Assembly (NCBI RefSeq): GCF_017433805.1
Contig: NZ_JAFRGN010000036.1
Location: 173,812 to 237,811 of the forward strand
Length of the DNA stretch: 64,000 nt
Origin: Butyrivibrio sp.
GTDB lineage: Bacteria; Bacillota; Clostridia; Lachnospirales; Lachnospiraceae
Direction of reading: 5' to 3'
The notes under the pieces are model-generated. The model was not told the DNA's origin. It did not search any database and saw only the letters and a list, made by a program, of their open reading frames with translations. Shown here in pieces: positions 26,611 through 35,309 of the stretch; within the stretch, counting starts at the first letter, position 1; each line of letters starts with the position of its first letter. Position numbers and translations under genes: made by a program.

Positions 26611-27285
26611 TCATCTTTTCTTGTCGCTCTTCCAAACAAGCTTCTGCTCCAAATACCGCTGCAGCCATGTAAGGCCTGTTGAAAAGATCAGATATATAAA
26701 TGCAGCCTCAAGATATAGAGCAAATGGCTCATAAGTTCTTGCAGCTATCTGCTGAGCTGTAGTGAACAGGTCGATAACCGTGATACTGGAAGCAAGCGCT
26801 GTATCCTTGAGCAAGCTGATCAGGTTATTAAAAAGGTTAGGAAAAGCTACAGGAAATGACTGGGGAAGTATGATCCTTACCATTGCCTGTGGGTAGTTAA
26901 GACCTATCATATATGCTGCTTCAAGCTGTCCCTTGGGAATAGCCAGAATAGCCGACCTGAAAACCTCTGCATTGTAAGCGCCAAGGTTAAGTCCAAAAGC
27001 CAGCACAGCTGAAGGAAATGCATCCAGCGTGATTCCAATATTGGGAAGACCGAAGAATATGATAAAGAGCTGCACAATAAGCGGTGTTCCCCTGAATACC
27101 CATATATAGAACCTGGCAACCTGGCGAAGTCCCTTGATATCAGCTACCTGGATAAGAGCAAGCAGCAGTCCCACAGCCAGACTTAATGCAAAAGACAAAA
27201 GCGTCAGCGGAATTGTCACCTTGATTCCAGGTATCAGTATTTTAAAAAATGAACTTGTAATTATTCCTATTAATCTTTCACTCAT
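26611..27285 (-). CDS. Polar amino-acid ABC transporter permease
   Basis: 224 residues with about five membrane segments. The His/Glu/Gln family permease motifs are present: FRGTPLIVQLFIIFFGLP and the EAA-type loop EAAYMIGLNYPQAMVRIILPQ. It starts at 27285, 7 bases after AAGGAAC, after the attenuator-like hairpin. Only one permease gene is present, so it likely forms a homodimer. Confidence 0.93.
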   Translation of the reverse strand: MSERLIGIITSSFFKILIPGIKVTIPLTLLSFALSLAVGLLLALIQVADIKGLRQVARFYIWVFRGTPLIVQLFIIFFGLPNIGITLDAFPSAVLAFGLNLGAYNAEVFRSAILAIPKGQLEAAYMIGLNYPQAMVRIILPQSFPVAFPNLFNNLISLLKDTALASSITVIDLFTTAQQIAARTYEPFALYLEAAFIYLIFSTGLTWLQRYLEQKLVWKSDKKR

Positions 27286-27303
27286 AAATGTTCCTTTGAC
27301 AAC

Positions 27304-27330
27304 AAAAAGAAGGTACCCGAGGGCACCTTC
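27304..27330 (-). terminator. Attenuator-like terminator inside the amino-acid ABC operon
   Basis: Minus strand stem GAAGGT / ACCTTC extended by inner GC pairs, followed by TTTTTGTT. It lies right after the binding-protein gene, so most transcripts should stop here and give excess binding protein over permease and ATPase. Confidence 0.75.
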
Positions 27331-27345
27331 CATTATATCAGATTA

Positions 27346-28215
27346 TTACTTGGTGATGTCTCTTCCAAAGTACTTGTTAGAGAGCTCAGTGAGAGTTCCA
27401 TCAGCTGCCATCTCAGAAATAGCAGCATTAACTGCCTCTCTAAGAGATGCTGTCTCATCTCCCTTTCTAAGAGGGATAGAAACCTCTGAAGCCTCATCTG
27501 TCAGAGCAACAATCTCGATAGGTGCATCAGGATGCTCCCCAAGATAATCATAGAAAGAAACCTCTGCATTGAGAGTAGCATCAACTCTTCCGGAAAGCAC
27601 CATATCAATTGTCTCAGAAAGAGTGTCTACATTCTGAACCTCAGCTCCAAGGTCTGCAGCCATATCTGCATAAGTTGATCCAAGTGAATTACTTGTCTTC
27701 TTGCCCTTAAGATCTTCAAAAGAAGTGATCTCTGTATTGTCATTCTTAACTACAAGAGCAGTTCTGATATATGCATAAGGAGTAGTGAAATCATACTTTT
27801 CCTTACGAAGGTCTGTAATCTCAACACCGTTGATGATCATGTCATATCTGCCGCCATCAAGACCAGTGAAAAGGCCATCCCACTCACCTTCTACAAACTC
27901 AGCCTCAACGCCAAGTCTCTTGGCAATCTCCTGTCCAACCTCTGTATCAAAGCCCACAAGATTGCCTGACTCATCGTGATAGGTCCAAGGTGCCCACTGG
28001 CCTTCCATAGCAATAATGAGCTTGCCTCTTTCTCTGATTGTCACCAAAAGATCGTTTGCATTCTCATTAGCTACCTCTGTTACAGCTGCTGTATTGTTAT
28101 TATCTGTGGCATTAGTTGCTACTTCATTAGAGCTTCCACAGCCAGTAAGAACACCTGTTAACAGTGTTACTGCAGCTGTGAGTCCAATGAGCTTCTTACT
28201 TTCAAATAATCTCAT
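27346..28215 (-). CDS. Polar amino-acid ABC transporter substrate-binding lipoprotein
   Basis: 289 residues. Lipobox VLTGCGSS (Cys near 24). SBP_bac_3 domain: GKLIIAMEGQWAPWTYHDESG, then FDTEVGQEIAKRLGVEAEFVEGEWDGLF and the TDLRKEKYDFTTPY segment. ATG 28215 is preferred because GAGGAG is 8 bases upstream; an ATG two codons earlier is only 2 bases from it. Ligand is likely a polar amino acid, not identifiable further. Confidence 0.93.
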   Translation of the reverse strand: MRLFESKKLIGLTAAVTLLTGVLTGCGSSNEVATNATDNNNTAAVTEVANENANDLLVTIRERGKLIIAMEGQWAPWTYHDESGNLVGFDTEVGQEIAKRLGVEAEFVEGEWDGLFTGLDGGRYDMIINGVEITDLRKEKYDFTTPYAYIRTALVVKNDNTEITSFEDLKGKKTSNSLGSTYADMAADLGAEVQNVDTLSETIDMVLSGRVDATLNAEVSFYDYLGEHPDAPIEIVALTDEASEVSIPLRKGDETASLREAVNAAISEMAADGTLTELSNKYFGRDITK

Positions 28216-28239
28216 ATTCATATCTCCTCGTTATATTTA

Positions 28240-28297
28240 ATGCAATCTAATTGCATCTATATTTTGCAATTGTACATGAATTAACACTATCTGTCAA
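28240..28297 (-). promoter_or_regulatory. Promoter and operator-like repeat of the amino-acid ABC operon
   Basis: Minus strand TTGACA (28297-28292), 17 bases, TACAAT (28274-28269). Just downstream is a perfect inverted repeat ATGCAAT-cta-ATTGCAT (28240-28256), about 20 bases before the start codon, well placed for a repressor or roadblock. Confidence 0.65.
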
Positions 28298-28366
28298 ATT
28301 CCTATCATTTTAGTAGGAAATGTTTTTTTTAATATGATGTAACAGGAAGTACCCATTACATCAATA

Positions 28367-28990
28367 TTATCTGTTCAAATACTTTTTGAGCTTATTTCTG
28401 ATCCTCTGCATTGCATTATCAGTAGACTTCTCATCTCTTGATAAAACCGCAGAAATCTGTTTAATGCTCATTCCGGTGATATAAAGGTCAAGAACCTGGC
28501 TCTCAAGCGGGCTTAGCTCACTATCAATCGCCTCTTCCAAAGCCTTGAGATTCTCCTGATCTATCACATGCTGCTCCGGAATCATACTTGAATCCGATTC
28601 AAGTATCTCCTCAAGAGCTGTCGTAGCATCCTCACCAGAATCTTCTCTCCTTGCATAGATCGAAATATAGCTGTTAAGAGGCGTATGCTTTTTCCTGGCC
28701 ATAGCCTTGATTGCAGAGTACATCTGCCTTGAAATACACAGATCTGCGAAGGTCGCAAAGCTGGCATCACGGCCACAATCGTAGTCCCTTACCGCCTTAA
28801 AAAGACCTATCATGCCCTCCTGAATCAGGTCATCCTTGTCAGCTCCAAGAACAAACATGGAAGCCGCCTTTTTCCTGACAAGATTCTTGTACTTGTTCAT
28901 GATATGATCAACAGCACCGGGATCATCACCATCTCTTATAGATAAAATAAGCTCTTCATCAGATTTTTCTTTATATCTGTTATCACTCAT
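28367..28990 (-). CDS. sigH: RNA polymerase sigma factor SigH-like (sigma-70 family)
   Basis: 207 residues. Region 2 is clear: LVRKKAASMFVLGADKDDLIQ, then EGMIGLFKAVRDYD and ATFADLCISRQM. Region 4 is at the C-terminus: LSPLESQVLDLYITGMSIKQI. It lacks region 1.1 and is short, as in the sporulation sigma SigH/Spo0H. Position after rlmB matches the usual clostridial cluster. In Bacillus it serves sporulation and competence; this window also holds comEA and comEC. Confidence 0.85.
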   Translation of the reverse strand: MSDNRYKEKSDEELILSIRDGDDPGAVDHIMNKYKNLVRKKAASMFVLGADKDDLIQEGMIGLFKAVRDYDCGRDASFATFADLCISRQMYSAIKAMARKKHTPLNSYISIYARREDSGEDATTALEEILESDSSMIPEQHVIDQENLKALEEAIDSELSPLESQVLDLYITGMSIKQISAVLSRDEKSTDNAMQRIRNKLKKYLNR

Positions 28991-29003
28991 ATAATCTTTT
29001 TAT

Positions 29004-29753
29004 TTATGAAAGTCTCTGTCTTACTACTTCGAATGCAAGAACACCGCAGGCAACAGATGCATTAAGAGAATCGATATCGCCCTTCATAGGGATAGATGCG
29101 ATCATATCACACTTCTCTCTGACAAGTCTGGAAACGCCACTACCCTCATTGCCGATAACAAGACCGATAGGTCCCTTTAAATTCAGCTGATACATGGTTG
29201 TTCCGCCCATATCAGCACAGGCAAACCAAAGTCCCTTGTCCTTGAGATCCTCGATAGTGTTTGCAATGTTAGTAACCTTGGCTACTGGTGTGTAGTTGAT
29301 AGCACCTGCAGAAGCCTTGGCTACAGTAGCTGTAAGAGATGCTGCTCTATGCTTGGGAATAATAACTCCGTGAGCACCAGCAAGGTTAGCTGTACGAATA
29401 ATAGCACCGAGATTGTGTGGATCCTCGATATTATCAAGAATAATGATAAATGGATCTTCACCCTTTTCCTTGGCCTTTGCAAGGATATCGTCAACCTCAG
29501 CATAGTTATAGGAAGCGCCGTAGGCAATTACGCCCTGGTGCTTGCCAGTTTCAGAGAGCTGGTCAAGACGCTCTTTTTTGACAAAAGAAATAACTGTGTC
29601 CTTGTGTTTCTTGGCTTCGCGAAGGATTGTCTGAACAGGTCCATCCTTGCAGCCATCCAAAATAAACAGTCTGTCAATTGTCTTACCTGAGCGAAATGCC
29701 TCAAGTACAGCATTTCTTCCTTCTATAATTCTGCTCTCAAAATTCTCTTCCAT
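29004..29753 (-). CDS. rlmB: 23S rRNA (guanosine-2'-O-)-methyltransferase RlmB (TrmH/SpoU family)
   Basis: 249 residues. An N-terminal substrate-binding domain (IIEGRNAVLEAFRSGKTIDRLF) precedes the SPOUT knot with motif 1 LDNIEDPHNLGAIIRTA, motif 2 IGLVIGNEGSGVSRLV and motif 3 IPMKGDIDSLNASVA. Motifs are complete. The start at 29753 has AAAGGA 7 bases upstream. It lies between mrnC and sigH. Confidence 0.92.
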   Translation of the reverse strand: MEENFESRIIEGRNAVLEAFRSGKTIDRLFILDGCKDGPVQTILREAKKHKDTVISFVKKERLDQLSETGKHQGVIAYGASYNYAEVDDILAKAKEKGEDPFIIILDNIEDPHNLGAIIRTANLAGAHGVIIPKHRAASLTATVAKASAGAINYTPVAKVTNIANTIEDLKDKGLWFACADMGGTTMYQLNLKGPIGLVIGNEGSGVSRLVREKCDMIASIPMKGDIDSLNASVACGVLAFEVVRQRLS

Positions 29754-29810
29754 TAAAAATCCTTTCATTCAGATAATCCCATTCCAAAAGAAACAGAATT
29801 ACTCACTACA

Positions 29811-30248
29811 TCATAAAACATCAAGACTTAGCTTCTCGATGCCTTTACTAACCAGTTCGCAGGCTCTGTCAAGGTCACCAGTCAGATACAAAAAGCCCAT
29901 GACAGCTTCAAAACCTGTTGCATCAAGATAGTCCATAGTTGTGGCATTCTTGGCCTTGGTGTGGGGCTTGGAATTGCGTCCTCTTCTGTAATAATCCTGC
30001 TCTTCCTCTGTAAGGTCATCCATAAGAGCCTTGACCATAGCGGACTGAGTCTGCGCCTTAACAATACTGCTGGCTCTCTTGTGCAGGTTATTAACAGCAG
30101 TGTTGCCCTTGTTGACCAGTATTGATCTGATGATCACGTCAAAAAAGGCATCACCTATATAGGCCAGTGTAAGGGGCGAATAAGTCCTGATATCCTGTGC
30201 CTGTATTCCAAATTTGTCGTTTAAATAAGCATTTAGATCAGCTGCCAT
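29811..30248 (-). CDS. mrnC: Mini-ribonuclease 3
   Basis: 145 residues, an RNase III catalytic domain without the double-stranded RNA-binding domain. The active-site segment is LAYIGDAFFDVIIRS; the later acidic pair lies in TMDYLDATGFEAVMGFLYL. Mini-III matures 23S rRNA ends. Its start (30248) lies inside the cysS 3' end, a 16-base overlap with GGGAG placed within cysS, so it is translationally linked to cysS. Confidence 0.93.
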   Translation of the reverse strand: MAADLNAYLNDKFGIQAQDIRTYSPLTLAYIGDAFFDVIIRSILVNKGNTAVNNLHKRASSIVKAQTQSAMVKALMDDLTEEEQDYYRRGRNSKPHTKAKNATTMDYLDATGFEAVMGFLYLTGDLDRACELVSKGIEKLSLDVL

Positions 30249-31657
30249 TTAACTCCCTCACGAGTATCCTTGATCTCTACGCCCTTCTCAAGAAGCTCTG
30301 CTCTGATAGCATCAGCTGTAGCAAAGTCCTTAGCCTTCTTGGCATTAGCTCTTCTCTCGATAGCATCAAGAATAAACATCTCAAGCTCTGGATCAACATC
30401 TGGTCCCTCAGATAAGCCCTTGGCATGTCCAATAAGATCAAGTGAAAGAACGCTGTCAAAGCTCTCAACAAGTGCAAGCTTGGTAGCATCATTTATATCA
30501 GCCTTGAGTACATCATAGAGAATTGTGATAGCCATTGATGTATTAAGGTCGTTACTTACAGCATCTCTGAAGCTCTCCTCGAACTTCTCCTTGGCAGCTA
30601 CGTCAACAGCGCCATCCTCTTTAAGCTCAGCAACTCTCTTAACGAGCTTATTAAACGCCTGAGTAGCCTGATCAAGAGCCTCATAGGAGAACTCAAGTGG
30701 CTTACGATAGTGTGACTGGAGGCAGAAAAATCTGTAAACCAGTGGATCGTAGCCCTTTTCCTGAAGTACAGAAACAGTGAGAACTGCGCCCTTAGACTTA
30801 CTCATCTTACCTGACTTGTCATTAAGGTGATTGGAGTGGAACCAGTATTTGCACCACTCATGTCCAAGATAGCTCTCTGACTGTGCGATCTCATTAGTAT
30901 GGTGAGGGAAAATATTGTCAACACCACCGCAGTGGATATCGATAAACTCACCGAGGTGCTTCATGGAAATGCATGAGCACTCAATGTGCCAGCCTGGGTA
31001 ACCAACGCCCCATGGGCTGTCCCACTTAAGAGCCTGATCTTCGAACTTGGACTTAGTGAACCAGAGAACGAAGTCAGTCTTGTTCTTCTTGTTAGTATCT
31101 TCCTCAACGTCGTCACGAACACCAACCTGAAGCTGTTCCTTCTCAACCTCTGAAGAGAATACGTAATAATCCTGAAGCTTACTTGTATCGAAATATACGT
31201 TACCGCCTGCAACGTAGGCATAACCTTTCTCAATAAGAGTCTCAACCATATGGATGAACTCAGGAATGCAGTTTGTAGCTGGCTCAACAACGTCTGGGCG
31301 CTTATTGCCAACTGCATCGAAATCCTTAAAGAAAGCATCTGTGTAGAACTTAGCGATCTCCATTACTGTCTTGTGCTCTCTTTTTGCACCTGCAAGCATC
31401 TTATCTTCGCCAGTGTCAGCATCTGATGAAAGATGTCCAACGTCTGTGATATTCATAACTCTTTTTACATCGTATCCTGCATAACCAAGGGATTTGATCA
31501 ACGCATCCTGCATGATATAAGTTCTGATGTTACCGATGTGGGCAAAGTGGTAAACAGTAGGTCCACAGGTATACATTGAAACCTTGCCCTCTTCTCTTGG
31601 GTTGAACTCCTCAACCTTACGAGAAAGTGTATTATAAAAAGTAAATTTGTGTGCCAT
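30233..31657 (-). CDS. cysS: Cysteinyl-tRNA synthetase
   Basis: 474 residues, class I synthetase. YTCGPTVYHFAHIGNIRTYI has the zinc Cys and HIGN signature. GWHIECSCIS and the zinc-binding CGGVDNIFPHHTNE follow, and the KMSKS loop is GKMSKSKG. The start is ATG 31657 (MAHKFTFYNT) with AGGAG 10 bases upstream; the frame is open 49 codons earlier without a site. It lies between ispF and mrnC. Confidence 0.95.
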   Translation of the reverse strand: MAHKFTFYNTLSRKVEEFNPREEGKVSMYTCGPTVYHFAHIGNIRTYIMQDALIKSLGYAGYDVKRVMNITDVGHLSSDADTGEDKMLAGAKREHKTVMEIAKFYTDAFFKDFDAVGNKRPDVVEPATNCIPEFIHMVETLIEKGYAYVAGGNVYFDTSKLQDYYVFSSEVEKEQLQVGVRDDVEEDTNKKNKTDFVLWFTKSKFEDQALKWDSPWGVGYPGWHIECSCISMKHLGEFIDIHCGGVDNIFPHHTNEIAQSESYLGHEWCKYWFHSNHLNDKSGKMSKSKGAVLTVSVLQEKGYDPLVYRFFCLQSHYRKPLEFSYEALDQATQAFNKLVKRVAELKEDGAVDVAAKEKFEESFRDAVSNDLNTSMAITILYDVLKADINDATKLALVESFDSVLSLDLIGHAKGLSEGPDVDPELEMFILDAIERRANAKKAKDFATADAIRAELLEKGVEIKDTREGVKWQLI

Positions 31658-31676
31658 TATATATGTTCTCCTATAG

Positions 31677-32150
31677 TTATTTGTTCTCCAAAAGGCATAT
31701 AGCCTGAGAGGAAATACCCTCTCCGGTTCCAGTAAAGCCAAGGCCTTCCTCTGTTGTAGCCTTGACATTGACTTGAGAAAGTTCGATTCCAAGGTCATCT
31801 GCAATATTCTGCCTCATGGTATCGATATGTGGTCTCATCTTGGGTGCCTGGGCGATTATGGTCGCATCAACATTTTCGACGCGATATCCAGCTTCGTCCA
31901 GGAGTCTACAGACTTCCCTGAGGAGCACTCTTGAATCCGCTCCCTTAAACTTAGGATCTGTATCCGGAAAATGCTTACCAATATCTCCAAGAGCTGCCGC
32001 TCCCAAAAGTGCATCCGATATAGCATGCAAAAGAACATCCGCATCCGAATGTCCTAAAAGTCCCTTTTCATATGGAATCTTAACACCACCGATTATAAGG
32101 TCTCTGCCTTCTACAAGCCGGTGCACATCATATCCCATTCCAACTCTCAT
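31677..32150 (-). CDS. ispF: 2-C-methyl-D-erythritol 2,4-cyclodiphosphate synthase
   Basis: 157 residues. It makes the cyclic diphosphate of the MEP isoprenoid route. [12 protein letters not shown] carries the metal ligands Asp and His; [21 protein letters not shown] has the third ligand and active-site loop; [15 protein letters not shown] is the conserved end. GAGG lies before the ATG. Confidence 0.96.
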   Translation of the reverse strand: MRVGMGYDVHRLVEGRDLIIGGVKIPYEKGLLGHSDADVLLHAISDALLGAAALGDIGKHFPDTDPKFKGADSRVLLREVCRLLDEAGYRVENVDATIIAQAPKMRPHIDTMRQNIADDLGIELSQVNVKATTEEGLGFTGTGEGISSQAICLLENK

Positions 32151-32184
32151 GTCAAATACCTCACTATATTATTTAATCATGTTT

Positions 32185-32493
32185 TTACAGTAAAAGAAAT
32201 AGCTCCACAACAAACGCTGTAAGGCAGGAAACACCTGCAACTGTCAGAAGGCTCTTTTTGTTAAAGGCAAGGATCAGCGCAACTGCAAATCCTGCAACAG
32301 ATGAAGCCAGATGATCAGTTGCTGACAAAATGGCAGGGAATGTCATTGCTGCCAGTGTCGCATATGGAACATAGTATAAAAATGATTTGATGAAGCGGCT
32401 CTTTATCTCTTTCCGTATAAGAGTAAGAGGAAGGGCCCTTATCAAGTACGTTACAACTGCCATAAGGAGGATATACAGATATACTTTACTCAT
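32185..32493 (-). CDS. azlD: AzlD-type branched-chain amino-acid exporter subunit
   Basis: 102 residues with three to four membrane segments. YLIRALPLTLIRKEI and FLYYVPYATLAAMTFPAIL are the AzlD pattern. The start overlaps the azlC stop by 8 bases. AzlC and AzlD together form an exporter for branched-chain amino acids and analogues (BrnFE in other genera). Confidence 0.88.
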   Translation of the reverse strand: MSKVYLYILLMAVVTYLIRALPLTLIRKEIKSRFIKSFLYYVPYATLAAMTFPAILSATDHLASSVAGFAVALILAFNKKSLLTVAGVSCLTAFVVELFLLL

Positions 32494-33199
32494 GTGCTTC
32501 CTCCTCTACTGGTGCGGCAATTGCTGCTAATGCTGCAACCACTATAGTTACTATTATAATCCTAAACCCGCCAGAAATCATTTTAAGAACCGGAGCATAG
32601 GTAAATACACAGCTCAAAACCATAGCTGCCACAACAACCACAGCTACAGGCTTCTTAACTCTGGTATCAGGAATGATGATAGCAATAAACATTCCGTAAA
32701 TAGCAAGTCCCAGGCTGCTGACAAGGATCTGAGGAAGAACCTGTCCTGCAACAGCTCCAAGAATTGTTCCAAACACCCATCCAAAAACAGATGTGAGAAT
32801 CAGTCCATAAGAGAACATTGGATAAAGCTTGTCTTTTTTGAAGATGCTGACAGCAAATATCTCATCTGTCACACCATAGGATATTCCGAGTCTGTTAAGA
32901 GTATTAACTCCATCGAGCTTCTGTGAAAGAGCTGTGGACATCAGCATGTATCTGAGGTTAATGATGAACTGCAAAATCGCGAGCTCCACAAAGCTTCCAT
33001 TTCTGGCAATTACCTCAAGAGCCGAGAACTGGCCGGCACTTGTTACATTAAGAAGTGATGTCATCGCCGCCTGAAATGTGGTCATTCCAATCTTGGAGGC
33101 CTCTATTCCAAAGGCAAAAGAAACAGCTATATAGCCAAGGCAGATAGGAATGGCATTTTTACAACCTTCTCTAAAATCCTTAAAACTCCCAACGTTCAT
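32486..33199 (-). CDS. azlC: AzlC-type branched-chain amino-acid permease
   Basis: 237 residues with about six membrane segments. FREGCKNAIPICLGYIAVSFAFG and MTSLLNVTSAGQFSALE are typical; INLRYMLMSTALSQKL is the conserved loop. AGGAGAG precedes the ATG. It precedes azlD, with which it is translationally coupled. Confidence 0.9.
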   Translation of the reverse strand: MNVGSFKDFREGCKNAIPICLGYIAVSFAFGIEASKIGMTTFQAAMTSLLNVTSAGQFSALEVIARNGSFVELAILQFIINLRYMLMSTALSQKLDGVNTLNRLGISYGVTDEIFAVSIFKKDKLYPMFSYGLILTSVFGWVFGTILGAVAGQVLPQILVSSLGLAIYGMFIAIIIPDTRVKKPVAVVVVAAMVLSCVFTYAPVLKMISGGFRIIIVTIVVAALAAIAAPVEEEAHE

Positions 33200-33216
33200 A
33201 GATCTTCTCTCTCCTC

Positions 33217-34449
33217 TTATTCAGATATTGAAGCTATAACAGTCTCTATATCTGAATGATTCACACTTCCCTGAACCATGGCAGGCGCTCCGCCGCCCTT
33301 TGCCCCGAAATCATTCCTGAGCTTATCGCATAAAGCCTTGCAATCCTTGCCTGCTGTTCCAGAAGCCACTATAAATCTGTAGCCCTTATCAGCTGAGCCC
33401 GCAAAAACTCCGCAGTATCCGGCTTTCTTACTGGCAAGCTCATTGACAAGCTTTCTCATCATATTAGAATCATAGGAATTATCTTTGATCACGTATATAT
33501 CGCTGTTGTCACCACTTACAAAGATTCCCTTTTCTCTGTCTGTTGAAGCTGCCTTAACGATGTCCTCAAGCTCGTATTCTATAAGTGCCTCTTTGGCCTG
33601 TGACAACTCAGCCTTCATGGCGCTGTTATCTTCAAAAGCTCTCTTTACAGAAGCTATGACCTTATCACTTGAAGTTGTGAGCATTCCAGAAAGCTCAGAT
33701 ACTATCTCATGCTCGCTCTGCAGATACTCAAGGGATCTCTGGCCGCAGAGAATGTTGACTCTGACGCCGCCCTTATAATTCTGAAGGCCAACCACCTTGA
33801 GAAGCCCGATCTCGCCAGTTCTGATAACGTGAGGCGCACAGCAGGCACAGATATCGATACCTGGAATAGTAACTATTCTGACGTCGCCCTCAAGCTCTTT
33901 TTTGCTCCTATAAGGAATCTCAGCAAGCTTATCAGCCTCAGGAAATTCGCACAAAACCTCAAGGTTAGCCCATATAGCCTGATTAGCCTTAAGCTCAAGA
34001 GCCTTAATATCCTCCGCGCTCAGAACTCCATCGTAGTCCATTGTCACTTCTGAATCACTTAAGTGAAAGCCCACATTGTTATAGCCAAATTCTGAATTCA
34101 CAAGCCCTGAAAAGATATGCTCTCCTGTATGCTGCTGCATATTGCTGAACCTGTGAGCCCAGTCTATAACGCCGTGAACTGTTGTCCCAACAGGAATCTC
34201 TCTATCAACAAGGTGCCTTATCTCTGAGCCAATGCTCACATGCATTACCTTGGCATCATTTCCAGCATCGCCAAATTCAAGAACTCCACTATCACTGCCC
34301 TGTCCTCCCTGCTCTGGAAAAAAGGCTGTTCTGTCAAGGATTACCTCGTAGCAGTCCTTACCACCTTTTCCATCCTTTTTCTCACAGCTTATAACCTCAG
34401 CAAAAAACTCTGATATATATGCACTATCGTAATATAACTCTTTTGTCAT
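33217..34449 (-). CDS. Alanyl-tRNA editing protein AlaX-L
   Basis: 410 residues. The editing core has FFPEQGGQGSDSG and the zinc ligands HTGEHIFSG (HxxxH, about residue 112) and CACCAPHV (CxxxH, about 206). The C-terminal DHHA1-like domain ends in FGAKGGGAPAMVQGSV, so this is the long AlaX form. It clears Ser-tRNA-Ala or Gly-tRNA-Ala errors. The aminoacylation domain of AlaRS is absent. GGGGAAA lies before the ATG. Confidence 0.88.
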   Translation of the reverse strand: MTKELYYDSAYISEFFAEVISCEKKDGKGGKDCYEVILDRTAFFPEQGGQGSDSGVLEFGDAGNDAKVMHVSIGSEIRHLVDREIPVGTTVHGVIDWAHRFSNMQQHTGEHIFSGLVNSEFGYNNVGFHLSDSEVTMDYDGVLSAEDIKALELKANQAIWANLEVLCEFPEADKLAEIPYRSKKELEGDVRIVTIPGIDICACCAPHVIRTGEIGLLKVVGLQNYKGGVRVNILCGQRSLEYLQSEHEIVSELSGMLTTSSDKVIASVKRAFEDNSAMKAELSQAKEALIEYELEDIVKAASTDREKGIFVSGDNSDIYVIKDNSYDSNMMRKLVNELASKKAGYCGVFAGSADKGYRFIVASGTAGKDCKALCDKLRNDFGAKGGGAPAMVQGSVNHSDIETVIASISE

Positions 34450-34563
34450 CTACATTTCCCCAAACTGATATATCTTGCGTCGCCTCTTCACTACACTAAA
34501 GCAACACTACAGCACATTTTATCATATTTCCCGCCTATATAATATCCCCACTTACTCAAATAC

Positions 34564-34592
34564 AAAAAAGAGACCGCAAGTTAAGCGGTCTC
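34564..34592 (-). terminator. Intrinsic terminator at the carD 3' end
   Basis: Minus strand GAGACCGC / GCGGTCTC perfect stem with a 7-base loop, followed by TTTTTT. The stem includes the last codons of carD and the loop holds its stop codon. Confidence 0.9.
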
Positions 34593-35099
34593 CATTGGAA
34601 GTTCTGCAAGCATTTCTAACACCCTTCTCTTGATGTTATCCTTCTCGGTTTCAAGAGAATAAGCCAGTTCAGTGTAAAGAAGCTTCTCTGCCATATTCAG
34701 GTATTTCTCATTAAGTGTTGCAAATCTCTTGCCCTCTGCTTCGCGAGTAGCTTTGATCCTGCGCAAGGACTTCACAAGACCCATCATCTCATCCACAACA
34801 TTTCTCTTAATAATCTCTAGTATTGCGGGCTCGGCCTTCTTACCCTCTGGAAGCTCAATCTCTTCCACTTCCTCGATGTCGTCTATCAAATCTTCAGCAT
34901 AGTCAGCGCTGATGACTTCACGAACCTTGTCTTCGGCCCCCTCCACTGGAACATAGAGGACACTTCCGGCATCAACTGCGGAAATCATCATGTAATACTG
35001 TTTCTCTTTGCCCCTCTCAAGAAACGTTGGTACCAGGATTTCTCGTACCTGGCATAAACCATGACTACCGTAAATTACGCACTCTCCAATATTTAACAT
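34581..35099 (-). CDS. CarD-family transcriptional regulator
   Basis: 172 residues. The N-terminal CarD/TRCF RNA-polymerase-interacting domain (about 1-65) reads FNIGECVIYGSHGLCQV-like (LNIGECVIYGSHGLCQV) and later VLYVPVEGAEDKVREVIS. The helical C-terminal part ends KRFATLNEKYLNMAEKLLYTELAYS. CarD proteins bind the polymerase beta subunit and tune promoter opening. AGGAGG lies before the ATG. The promoter and a leader of about 120 bases containing a cre-like palindrome lie upstream. Confidence 0.88.
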   Translation of the reverse strand: MLNIGECVIYGSHGLCQVREILVPTFLERGKEKQYYMMISAVDAGSVLYVPVEGAEDKVREVISADYAEDLIDDIEEVEEIELPEGKKAEPAILEIIKRNVVDEMMGLVKSLRRIKATREAEGKRFATLNEKYLNMAEKLLYTELAYSLETEKDNIKRRVLEMLAELPMETA

Positions 35100-35139
35100 C
35101 TTGTTCCTCCTTAGTCTGAAACAAAAACCTCTGCTAACT

Positions 35140-35153
35140 TGAAAGCGCTTTCA
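35140..35153. promoter_or_regulatory. Cre-like (CcpA/LacI-type) palindrome in the carD leader
   Basis: TGAAAGCGCTTTCA is a perfect 14-base palindrome and fits the cre consensus wTGnAAnCGnwwnCA. It lies about 70 bases downstream of the predicted start of transcription and 41 bases before the carD ATG, where a bound protein would act as a roadblock. Confidence 0.6.
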
Positions 35154-35228
35154 TGGCTGAAGATTAAAAAACATGGAAGCAGGAATGTCCTTGGTCCCCA
35201 CTAACCATGTCCTTACTCACATGCTAGT

Positions 35229-35257
35229 ATTATAACACGATATTACATATTTTGTAA
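35229..35257 (-). promoter_or_regulatory. Sigma-A promoter of carD
   Basis: Minus strand TTACAA (35257-35252), 17 bases, TATAAT (35234-35229). Confidence 0.65.
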
Positions 35258-35309
35258 TACTTTGCCGCGATAAAAATGTGTATTTTTTATGGCCTGTCGC
35301 AAGCCCAGA

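Noticed and set aside
28336-28363. Intrinsic terminator after sigH (TGATGTAA / TTACATCA arms)
   Set aside because: On the minus strand the arms are followed by A-rich DNA, not a T run; it does not fit termination of sigH.
31658-31804. 49-codon extension of cysS
   Set aside because: No ribosome-binding site; the extension lies in the ispF 3' end, and MAHKF at 31657 has AGGAG.
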